Shown here in pieces: positions 1 through 11,400 of a DNA stretch of 64,000 bases. Position 1 is the first letter of the stretch, and each line of letters begins with the position of its first letter. The notes below the pieces were generated by a model. That model was not told where the DNA came from. It was given only the letters and a program-made list of their open reading frames with translations, and did not search any database. The DNA is from Pelodera strongyloides (lineage: Eukaryota; Nematoda; Chromadorea; Rhabditida; Rhabditidae). Made by a program: the position numbers and the translations under genes. Location of the stretch: contig JAANDG010000170.1 of the NCBI GenBank assembly GCA_036852015.1, positions 62,001 through 126,000 of the forward strand, in the 5' to 3' direction.

Positions 1-510
1 AGAATACGAAAAAAAAATCGCAAATTCAGAGAAAATTCTAAGAAATGTTCTTTTTGCCCTTTTTGCTCATTCTCATGCAAACCGTGACCCTTCGCATCTC
101 CCGTCGTATTTCGTTTTCTATTTAATTCACCATTTAGGGTCGGCTCTTTCGTGCATCTCTTACATATAAACGTTCAAACTGCATTTATTTCCCTCCGAGA
201 TATCAACTACTGTACATTACAGAATGTTCTCCCTGTATCTACTTCGAAATAACGAACAGCCCACAATATTCTACCAAGCTTTATATAACTCGTATGCCTT
301 TCAGTCAGTTCTTGCGACTCAGGACGATGTGAGTTGGTGTTCACGTTGTGGACATGACGAAACTGCACGGATGCTATCACGAACCAAGAGTGCGTTCTCC
401 TTTTTTTGGCAAAATGCCGAGAGAGAGAGAGGGAGACAGAGAGACAGAGAGAGATCAACCTTTGCTACTTGGAAATAAAACTTATGCGAAAATGATCATA
501 TTCAATTCAG

Positions 511-2871
511 GTACACGACCACGAACTCTACAATTCACTTAACCGTTCGAACGTCTTTGGATTATTTCCACTTGCCATTCTTGGAATCATATTTAACACC
601 TGCGCTTTGGTGAGTTTACGGGCTTTGTAGCTGTGTGTGGTCGGACTTTAGTGTGTGGTCGGACTTTAGTAGTCGAGATTAAGTTATAATCTCTGTGGTT
701 TACATATGTATTTTATTTTTGTTTGCTATAATCACCCAAAGCTGAGTGGTCCTTCCTACAATTCCTGTTCGTTCCTTCAGATCTGTCTCTATCGACCTCC
801 AAGAATCACATCCGGAGTGTTCGTTTATTTGGCAGCGCTTCTCATCCTCGACCACTGTCAGTTGGTGGCTACTACGGCAGTAGTGTTGATCCCTCAATTC
901 TGCGACTCCCAATATCTTCCCGCTCACACATTCTACTCAACATGCATGTTCGAAAGGAGATTTCTTCGATACTTGCTACCCAGGTTCAATATTCACATAT
1001 TAAGAATTGTGCAACATTATGCCCGGCTTTGGTAAACTATATGTATGTCTTGTTTCAAATAGGTGTAAAGAAAACGAATCTCTCATGTAAAGGAATTCTT
1101 TGCAACTTGAATAATAAACTGTGTTCTTAAAGGCGACCGTCGCTTTCTTTATTGAGTTCACCTTTCTTGAAAGCATCATTTAGACGTTTCCATCAATTGA
1201 GCAATTTATTCAGAATAGAGATGACGATCAGTACTCTTCATGTGTGGGCGGTTGCTGCTCTTTCAGCACATCGATATTGGAAGGTTGGCTATTACGGAGT
1301 GTTTGTTCTGAGGTTTTATGACTGGAAATATGGGTGGTGCTAGTGAAGAAATTAGGACTATACGCGGATATGCACAATCCAGAGTTTTGTGGTCCTGTAA
1401 ATAACGCAAAGGCAACCTTTATAGATCTCACGCCCTGTCAAATCGCGGATGAACGATACAGTATTCCGCGCAAGGTCCGTGCTCACTGGTATATTCCTTC
1501 TGGCAATGATCTTCAGAATACCAGTGTTTCTTTTCGAATTGCGATTCAAGTGGATTCCAAGATCGAGGATAACCACCAATGCGGACTATACAGAGGTGAG
1601 AAAACAAGATTTTCTTCAAAGCCCTTCTACTGTACCAACGTTTGTAAGTCATTGAGTTGAGAATATAGTATCACGTAAAGCAAAACACTAAACCAGGGTA
1701 TGCAGACCAAATGCTTGTAGAAAGATAATCCTCGGTAACTGGAACTCTTTTTGTAGGTGCTCTCAATCTACCGTCTGATCTATCATTCGGTCCTCGATCC
1801 ATTGCTTTCCAACGTCGTTCCATTCCTGTGGATGTCACTCTTCTCTTTGATGACACTACAGGAAGTATTTCGATCTCGAAAACTAAATTATCAGCAAATC
1901 ACCACAGAAATTGGAATGAGAAATGACGGCTGTTCAGAGTAAGTACACAACTTGTTCAGGAAAAAAAAAACACTTGGCCATTGCCACAAATCAGACAACA
2001 TATTTTAGGCATGTGGATAGAGTCGTTGAACTCAGATAAATGTGCGCACAACCGTGTTGTGTGTCTGTTTCCAGCTGGTTATGAGAAAGAAGTCAAACAG
2101 TTACACGGTAGTGAGTTCTACTTTTTCGTTCGTAAATCGTCATTTGTATTTATTTACAGCATCACGAAGTGCCACACAATCGTTCGATTGAATCAATTTC
2201 GAAAAAAGTCGGACATCTACCGTCAGAAGCAGGAACAACGGGCGACCATATCGATTGTTTTAATAATTCTCTTCTATTTGGCACTACATTCATTGCAATT
2301 ATACACCATTATGAGGAAGTGGCAGCTTTTGTTTGAGGGAGCATGTCCGAGGAGGTAAGAAATACTGATCCGTTCTTAAGTGCAATTCATCAGCAAGCCA
2401 ACTGACTGTACTCACTCAGAGACGTGTTCTTATAATTATAATCCAAATAAATCCAAGGACGTACATGCAATAAAAAATAACAGTACAAATATACAAATAT
2501 GAAATTCTGAAAGTAATAGCAAGAGTGAATGTAAATAAATAAATATAAGTACCGTGTAGAACACGGGCCTCGTTTCGACCCCCTGTCGCAAGAACACAAG
2601 ATGACAGAGAGTCTTTAGACTACCAATGAAACGATTTTTATTCAGGATCGACTACGTCTTATCTCACGTTAGCGTCTGGTTGTCATTGGCCTCAGCCTCA
2701 GTGAATGCTTTCGTTTTTATCGCATTCACAAATAAACTGAGGTCGTACGTCCAAAAGCTAATCCGCAAGACGTCAAGGACGCTGTCATCAAGTACAGATC
2801 CCCCATTGAGTCCAAAGTCCACCAACACTGTATCAACTCATCCACCAAACGACAACCCTTTCAATGTTTAG
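511..2871 (+). CDS. Class A (rhodopsin-family) G-protein-coupled receptor, neuropeptide-receptor-like; 5' end not resolved
   Basis: Seven hydrophobic segments are spread over small exons. Supported exons: 511-609 (TM1, with an N-R-S glycosylation sequon before it), 781-983 (TM2), 1184-1283 (TM3, ending HRYWK in place of DRY), 1425-1595 (ICL2 beginning ISRPVKSR, then TM4), possible micro-exon 1622-1639 (FYCTN, the ECL2 cysteine), 1757-1938 (TM5, with VVPF), about 2150-2354 (TM6) and 2646-2871 (TM7 and a Ser/Thr-rich tail to the stop). Phases agree from TM1 to TM5 and from TM6 to TM7. The short ICL3 exons between 1939 and 2150 could not be phased with certainty. The receptor should sit in the plasma membrane and signal through a G protein. 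Layout and length resemble nematode FMRFamide-receptor-like GPCRs, but the ligand cannot be told. The first exon, with the start codon, is not identified and may lie at or before the window start. Confidence 0.75.
2545..2592 (-). repeat. Truncated copy of the hammerhead-like intronic repeat
   Basis: On the - strand this stretch matches the 3' half of the repeats at 23.9 and 47.1 kb: TGCGAC, then AGGGGGTC, GAAA, CGAGG, and a terminal hairpin CCGTGT/ACACGG. The 5' half with the CTGANGA word is absent. It lies in the TM6-TM7 intron of the GPCR, antisense to that gene. Confidence 0.6.
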
Positions 2872-3224
2872 ATGGGGATTGTAGAATCAGTTCCCAAACC
2901 CTCATCGAGCTTGTACATAAAATCCTCGTAGTCCGTGTTAAATCGCATTGTTTGGCTTATCATTTAGTATTCATTTGTGCACAAAACCAAAAAATTTCAT
3001 ATCAGTTACTGAGCAATAGCACATTCCATATGTTTCATTATTCCGTTTTCGCTGCCAAAAGTACCTTTTAGTAATGATCGGCAATTATAGGAAGAAAAGT
3101 CGATTCTATCTATATTGCGGTGCCTTTGGCGGTGTATAATTCGTCCCTTTTCACCCAGATCTTCAGTTCTCACTGGTTGTTGGTTTCTTTTGCAGTTTTA
3201 GTTTTTTTTCCCGTATTTATTTCT

Positions 3225-3537
3225 ACGTTACTTGGCAACATATATGTATATTTATTAAAAAAAGAAACGTTCGCTTTGCAGCCGAGAATCTCGTAGTTTT
3301 AAGTGCCGCCGGTGTTTACGTATGCATTTAGCCTATAGTTCCTGGCATTTCTGACCCTGGTCGTACTTATACATAGTAGCACGTTACTTGGCAACATATA
3401 TGTATATTTATTAAAAAAAGAAACGTTCGTCTTTGCAGCCGAGAATCTCGTGGTTATAAGTGCCGCCGGTGTTTACGTATGCATTTAGCCTATAGTTCCT
3501 GGCATTTCTGACCCTGGTCGTACTTATACATAGTAGC
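3225..3537. repeat. Two-copy tandem duplication, 156-bp period
   Basis: The segment starting ACGTTACTTGGCAACATA at 3225 recurs at 3381. The two copies differ by only a few substitutions and one inserted base, so the duplication is young. No open frame or promoter was seen in it. Confidence 0.9.
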
Positions 3538-4652
3538 AAGCCAAACGAGTGACAACGCGTCTTATAGACTGAAACATAGAAGCGAAAGTGTCGCAAATGC
3601 CGGGTCAGAAAGTGTAAAGATTCTTTTCTAGGCTTTTTTCATACTTTCAATGTAATATTGTCATAACTTTAATCACACTGCTGAAATATACACTGCTTTT
3701 TAACGCGCAGTCACGTACAGTCTTTCATTAGTTATTATCATCACTTTACCGATTACTCGTTGTAATTTATTTAAATTTATCTTGTACGACCATAACAGTT
3801 TTCTTGCCAAAACACTGAAGTATAGTCTTTTTAAATATATTTAAATCCACACATTCTTCTCTTCAAAACCAACAAAAAATCTTTTTTTTAACAGCATTTT
3901 TTAATGCTATAATAGAATACACGTATACGTTTGATGTGCAATAACTGTCAAGTAATTTCATTGTATTTCCGATCATAGGCAGGTACTCTGTAAATATTCG
4001 CAGTCCTTGGTTTTTATGACTGCATATTTGTGTATTTAATAAAATAATTAGTGCATTGTGGAAAGACAAATATCTATTTATTCACAAAATCCGTCCTTCA
4101 ATGTAAATGGTAACGGCTTCCTAGCGAGCAGTACCCGGAAAAAGGCAAATCAAATAAACAACACTCTAGCTACAATAAAGCACATGCAAAAAGTACAGTT
4201 GCCTACTGAAAAGAATTAACTATTTCGATAAAGAGCAATGTGACAGTATTTTGAAAAATAGTTCTAAATTCTCTGAGCATGCAGCAAAAAAAACTTTCGA
4301 TGACAACGATAGCTTAAAACATAAAATAAAATCTATAAATAAAATGATGAAAACAAGGGAATAGAAATTTAGCAACCGGGTGATAAAAAGTCACAGTTTG
4401 TCGAATGATTAGCAGGAATAAAAAAGCTTGCTGACGGTGGAAAACGTGCTGAAAAGACTGTGGATATTCAAATGTTTCGTTTAACACTTCACCAAGCAGA
4501 ATGTCCACAAATATTTTTGAGGAAGTGCAGTTGTACATATATACAGCATAGTGTCAGGCACAATATTTAAATGAATGAAATGAATAAAATGAGAAAAACG
4601 ATGATCACAATCATTAACCACAGGTACATACCGTTCAAGAAAAGGATCTATT

Positions 4653-5005
4653 TTAAAGGGATCGGCTCACCTCAAATCGTGTCTGTTTTTTTTTGTTTAT
4701 TTATTTTCTATAAGGCATAATAAAAATTTGGAATACAAAAAGTAGTGTTCTATTTCAATACTCACGAAGATATTAGGTGATAAAGTGGTGGCCCGAAATG
4801 AAAAAGTGTAATTGTCCTGCCTTGTTTGTATGGGACAATTAACACTTTTTCATTTCGGGCCGATCGATCCACCACTTTATCACCTAATATCTTCGTGAGT
4901 ATTGAAATAGAACACTACTTTTTGTATTCCAAATTTTTATTATGCCTTATAGAAAATAAATAAACAAAAAAAAAGACACGATTTGAGGTGAGCCGATCCC
5001 TTTAA
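4653..5005. mobile_element. Palindromic MITE with TTAA target-site duplication
   Basis: The 345-bp element runs from AGGGATCGG (4657) to CCGATCCCT (5001) and is flanked on both sides by TTAA. Almost the whole element is an inverted repeat: two arms of roughly 160 bp around a short centre at about 4817-4829. The right arm carries one extra stretch near ATCGATCGG. TTAA target duplications are typical of piggyBac-type transposases, but no transposase is encoded, so it is a non-autonomous element. A related terminus occurs at 18630. Transcribed, it would form one long hairpin RNA. Confidence 0.85.
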
Positions 5006-5439
5006 AGACACAATGGACTAACACAGGGTGCAAATCACCTTTAAAATACATATCACTATAAAAATTGACAGCGGACATAGATGACACCTTTGCATTTCGA
5101 ACAAGAGTATTAAAAAATGATGTTGTTCTAATATGCTCTGGAAGAAACGACTGGAGCAATGCAATAAACCAAACGCATTCAACAAAGTCAAAGATTATGC
5201 AGATTTTCGATGACGGTGATTGCCACAAGAAAACTGACCAATCTTCAAACAGCTAAACAATTGCTCACTACACACAAATCCCACATATATGTATGTTCGG
5301 GACCACGATTATTCAGCAGAATATTATTGCACAATAGTACAAACCAGTGCAGTCTGTTAGCATGTGTAAATGGGTAACGAAGGCTATAGGTTATACAATT
5401 AGGACAGCATTTCCTCACTTTTATCTAAAGAACCAATCG

Positions 5440-8400
5440 TTATCTCCACAAAGCGGATTCCCGTTGTTTTGGAATGGTATTGTTCTTGGCCGCGGGCAGG
5501 GGTGGCAACACATTCAGGCCAGCCATTGCTGCGGCATGCGTTGCACTTGGCGGATTAGCTGCTCGACGGGTTGCGTCTCCGCGACGAAATGCTCCCGAAG
5601 TGGAAGCACGCTGAGCGGCTTGTGGAATATTTGGTAGCGAATTCTCTCGGATTGCCGAAGATCTAAATGGTAGAGTAAAGCTGATTCCCTCCGACAGTAA
5701 TAGCTCTCCATTCACGGGAACTACTCATTTACAAAAGCGCTTACCTTGTAAAAGGACTCGAGTTTATCCGCGTCACCGATCCATTATTTCTTCGGTTTTG
5801 TCGTTGAAGACGAGCAGATCGCCTGAATGAAAATTAAAGTCACAGAACTAATTTTTTTTTACCTAATCTTACATAATTAGATGCAATTTCATGCTAAGCC
5901 CTCATTGTAAACAAAAACATACTTCTCATAGAATAGAAGATATGTGTTGCCCGCTTCTTCCCTTGGATCGGTATTCGTTGTAACATTAGTGTCATCGAAC
6001 GTTCTCCACAAGCCATCAACCGGATTTTTAACTGTCGAAGTATAATGTCCAGAAGATACGCGGTCACCTTCAAACATACGACAAAATGCGGACTTTTTCC
6101 AAAACTATTCAACATGCGGTATTTGTGTAAATTAAAGTACAAAAAAAACAGGAACCGCAACCAACCTTTATGGTTCACAACGGCGAATAGATCATAGATG
6201 AAGTCGTTCACTGACTCTCCACTAAAATGCAAATCTAATTTTCCGAAAATTGAATCGATCACAAATTCCAAGATTTCATCAAATTATTTTATAAAAAAGA
6301 CACAAAAAAGCACAACAAAGGGGAAACAAACCAGCTGTTTTTCCTCAGACTTCCTCCTCTGCTATCATCATCTGGCCCGCAAACAAATTCCCTCACATCA
6401 AGTCCTTCGATTGGGAACTTTACCGGAATGTCGATTTTCACAGGCTCCGACAACTGAAACGCGATGTTTCATTCTGATCAAAAATGACAAAACACGGCGT
6501 GTCAAAGAAAAAAGAACTTTTTTGTAGTTGTGTTTATCCTTACCAGTTTATTCTACTTTTTTACTAACCAAGATTTCAATAAAGCAGGTACCTCTTGGCT
6601 GGCGTGTCTGAAACGTTTAAGGTGAACGATCAATATCTGGGGGACGGAGTTGAACTTTAATTGTTTCTTTGCTGCTCTCGCGTCAGTGCGAAGGCAATGC
6701 TCGCATCTCCAGTCAATACGCTCCTCGGATGTGTAGATCTGAAGAAGTTGTTTTTTATATATGCGCCTCGTTTGGTGCACCGAAAGCACAACTTTGCTCG
6801 TGTCACACTTTGATTGAACTCCCCAATTCGATAAACAGAAAAGAAAACAATAAATACCTTCATGCATGATTGAAGAGTAATATCCAGTGGCAGATTGTCC
6901 CGTTGAAGACAATCAGCACTTTTGTGGTTGATGGAACGGTCTGGGTCTGGATTGAACACCCGCCTGAAACCAGTCGAATTACAATGTCAATGTGTTTTAT
7001 AAAAGCAGTTCAAATCAAAGCGTGCTCAACGTATTTCGAACAATCAGTCAAAACCAACGAACACACACCTCGTTGTCTGTGCCCATTCAACAATGACCCT
7101 TAGGAACTTCGGCAATTGTCGGTGTATCCTCTCATTGTGGAGTATGCACTGATCTGCAGCTTGTGTCAACAGCGGCATAGGCACCGAGTCGTCGATGTAA
7201 CTTGGGAAGTTCACGTCGTCAACCTGCAAACATAAACTGTTTTATATTGGCCATGCATGAGGGGTTGTGAACAACAACTCGTTATAACAAAAAGTACTAC
7301 AAAACTCCAAACTATGTTGGAAAAAAAAACAAAGGAAATAAGTTCAACCAATGGAATAGTGGAGGAAGAAACATACACAAGCTCGAATCATTCCAGTGGT
7401 CTAGATACGTGATAATAAGTGTTCATGAAAAACATTAGTGGCATGACTATTTACCAAGGCAAGCCGGAACTCGTTCAGTGGTGGCATCCCAGGATTTTGT
7501 GGTCTGAGATCAAAGCGAGCAGCATTCATCAGGGCACTGGCTATCTGATTGTAGGACCATTGTCGGTAGACTGATGTCACACATGGAAGGGTCTCTCTGA
7601 AAACATACTATGAAGTTTATAACCAATATAGCAATGAGATTGCGCGTAGGCCTATAAGACTGCAACAAAATCTGCAAGGAATTCGTTTATAGTTGTTTGA
7701 ATATAAACAAACCTGATCAAACGTGTCTTTGATCGGACACAATGTACGAAGACAATGTTAATCCTTTGGTCAATCTGATCGTCCATACTTGCCGCCAGTT
7801 CGACAACGAATGCCTCCGGACCAACCATCGAAGACACCTAAATATACAACAAATGGGAAAGGAGATTTGTCATTTGCATTTCTACGATCCCTGATTGATT
7901 TTGCGTTCAGTAATAAATGTTTGCAAAGATGTTTATTCTATTAAGAAAAACATTCAATCTGGAGGTAAAAATGAAAAGTGCAAGAAGCGTCAATCTACCT
8001 GGTAGTGATCGGCAGTACTGCTTCTGAACCCACTGGGCGACGTTTGAAGAATGAGCATCTGAAAGTGGAAATTGATATGATCGGACCTCATCAGATTGCC
8101 TGTCAGTCAAGTATACAATAACAGAAAGGTAGATTAAGATGAAGTATTACCCTATCCAGTGGTATTTTTGTTTCCTCTGATAGGCAGGCCTTCACATCGC
8201 TCAGGGTCCCTCTTGCATCAACCCTGATTCCATATCGAAAGAACCTTTGCAGGTTGGGCTTTACAACAGTACAGAATAGAGGCCGTTTGCTGCTGAAAAG
8301 GATTACAATTTTTTACAGCTGTTCAGCATATGTATTGTGATGGCTCGTTGCTCATCTTGTATTACAAAGTAAAGCAGATCAGCTCAACCAAAAAATCAAC

Positions 8401-11400
8401 TTACTCGAGATGTATTGGCAGTGAGACATACATATAAGGCTCAAAGTTGTACTTTTGATAATTACACGCATCACACACGATTGACGACCTGAAGAAAGTA
8501 CGCTGTATATAACACTGGAAAGTGAATTTGCAGTGAACCACCATTTAATATTCACATCTTCCTTAAACAGCTCACCTGAGTTGTCCTTCAAATATATCGG
8601 TTATCACAGAATGATGGGACAACCTTCTCTCTGCCAATGCGTCATCCGGTGACATATCATCGCGCTAAAACATTATATAACTTATGATAAAGTACACGAA
8701 GTGTTATTCAAACTTCTGTATGAAAGAAGAAGAAAAAACCTAGATAAGACTATGCTTACCGGATAATTGTAATTTGTATCCCTCTTTGCCATATTCAAAT
8801 CTTCGTGCACTTTGTCGAGAAGCCAATTCAGAAATTCTTGTGCGTCCTGAAGAATAATGAACATTGCAAAAGAAATTTTTTTAACAGAAAACGTTATATA
8901 CCAAATAAAGAAGTAAAAAAGATGATGAATCCAACCTGTTGGTTGAATGTTCGGTACTCGTTCGAGTATGATCCAACCGTAGTTTTAAACTGTCGTATAT
9001 CCATTTCCGTGCATTTATTTGAATAGAGTTTGGCCACAAGTTGAGCCAGTGCTCTAGTCACTGCACCGTTGCTGCCATGCAGTTGGCTTCGGATTTGTTG
9101 TTGTTGTGTGCGGTCCTGGAATGAGGACCCTTATTATAATTTTACAGACAATTATAGAGAACAGAAAGTGAAGGTGCATCGTTCGTAATTTATCGATTTA
9201 ATAGATTACATGAAGGCAACTGAAAAAAAACTGTCGACTGGTTGAACACGAATAAATATTGGTCTCTCGGCGAATATTTCATGCTGTTTCATGGAAAAGA
9301 CTCTGACCTGTAGTGTTCGGTTATGTGCCTCCGAAATGAAGAATTCGGCAAGACTTTCTGATGCGGCTAGTGCTTGAACCACTGCATTCACGTAACAAGT
9401 GTTGCCAAGATTTGGCAGGCCATATAACAATGGAGGTGACATCTGCTGGAATCAACACAAAATAAATAACAATAAATTCAGTAAATTTACAGTAATCTGT
9501 ATTATTTCCTATGACTAATGTTTGCATGAAAATGGGCTCGAATAACTTTCAGGTCTACTCGAAAGTACGCATTACGGTATCAATATATATAGGAAAATTG
9601 GAACAAAGAATAAATCACATATTATATCCAAACCGTCAGGATTTATTACAACAAAGGTTAAAAAAAACATTTGGATTCTGACGAATGAATGAAATCCACG
9701 TTCTACTAACAATAGGCCAAACGTGACCTGTTCTTTCAATGAGCGGTACATAAATAGATAATCATAAACCAACCGTGAATTGGTTTCCAGGAGAGTCGAC
9801 CCCAGAATCTGGTTCTTCTACCTTTGCAGTGCTCGGAGGAGGCTGCGATGTCTGTTGTGAGTGATGCGGTTGTTGTGCAAGACTGTGTTGAGAGGCAGAA
9901 TGTGGAGCAGGTTGCGTATTCTAAATGAATTGATAAAAATACTAGTAAGAAAAGTAATCCATACGAACAGTACCTCACTCAATCTGTTGTAAATTCAGCA
10001 CGATTCGAAAAGGATCCTGTCAAAAAATCAAACGCAGGGCGAAAGGAGCAGACTCACAGACTCTCTCACAGTTTACCCAAGTATAGACCGATTATTTGTA
10101 CACCGCATGTTTGTTAGTTGGGCCAATGAGTAAGAAAGGCAATATGAAAGTGAGAGGGACAGAGATCGAAAGAGGGACCTAAGGCGCGACCAACCGACCA
10201 AGGCTATCGATTTCAAAGGGAAAAGTAAGACTCTCTTGTTTAAATTGTTCTATCTACTGTCGCAGGTCCCTAGCCTATACGATAAGGTTAGGGACCTGAG
10301 ACAAAAATGTGCAATCTAAAAGAGCACTTGAGCTTGTGGTTTGGTATTGGGACCATATTTAACGGCAAATTTGTTTACGCTTGATAAAAACAAGAACAAA
10401 CTAACACTCGTGAAGTGACCCAGACCCTTGATGGAGAGGTAAGGTTCTTAAAGAATTGCCAGAAATGGTTCAATTTCTCGAACTTCACAAAATTGAGCAA
10501 TTGACAACGTCCAAACGGCCCATTTATGCTTTGAAAGTCCAAAACAAAAACAGTTAGCTCTATGTAATTACTAAATGACAATAACTAATGAAAATAAGCG
10601 CACACGACAACACACAGTTAAGGAAATGATCTACACTTATTAACCAACCGTACAAGTGTGTGGATGAGGCTGAATATTTTGTTTGTTTGTTTACTTACCT
10701 GTCTAGGTGTGTATGGTGGTTTCGGTCGCTCAGGTCTCAGATCATGGAGTGAGAGCTGAGAGGATACCAATCCATTCTTTTCACGGTGATTCTGAAGCGC
10801 AAAAAATTCATTGCATTGCCAATTACACAAACCCAAACAATTGCAATTAACAACTAGACGAAAATTGCCCAAATAAAATAATCACTTATTTGTAGTCACA
10901 TGTTATTAAAGAGTTTGGAGTGGAAGCTCAAAGTTGGGGTGATCGTGAGGAGTATAGAGGGGAACGACAAAAACGGGAAGTAACTCTTAACTCAACGTTT
11001 AAGAGCGTAAATACATGAGGGCGTATATGTACGTCAAAACAAACCGAAGAACAAGCGACAAAAAAGGTACGCGCGGGGGCCGATCGGTTTAGACTCACGC
11101 TGTATTATACAAACATTGGTAAAGGATTGAACTCACCCGGAGAGAAAAGGAGATTGCGGAGGGAGTTTGTAAAGGTTAAAATGGTTATTGTATGCATTTA
11201 TGCAACGTGTGCATATATATTTGTAATAAAATAAATGAATTTATTGTTACTCAAAAAGAGGGTGACTTTTTCTTACGAATAGACATTTGAGAGCCGCATA
11301 CAAAAAAGCGGAGAAAAATACAGAGGTATAATGTAATCAGAAATCACAATGGGACAACTTTAAGGTATACCATCATAAGCTGACGACCTGGATTCGACTG

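Larger units (their letters stand above)
2872..5439. other. Intergenic region between the GPCR and the deubiquitinase (converging 3' ends)
   Basis: No coding exon was recognised on either strand. The stretch is AT-rich and holds a 156-bp tandem duplication (3225-3537) and a palindromic MITE (4653-5005), listed separately. Both flanking genes end here, so it contains their 3' UTRs. Confidence 0.6.

Noticed and set aside
224..478. Open frame taken as first exon of the GPCR
   Set aside because: It ends in a GA microsatellite and lacks a signal or hydrophobic segment. No donor in the needed phase could be tied to the exon at 511.
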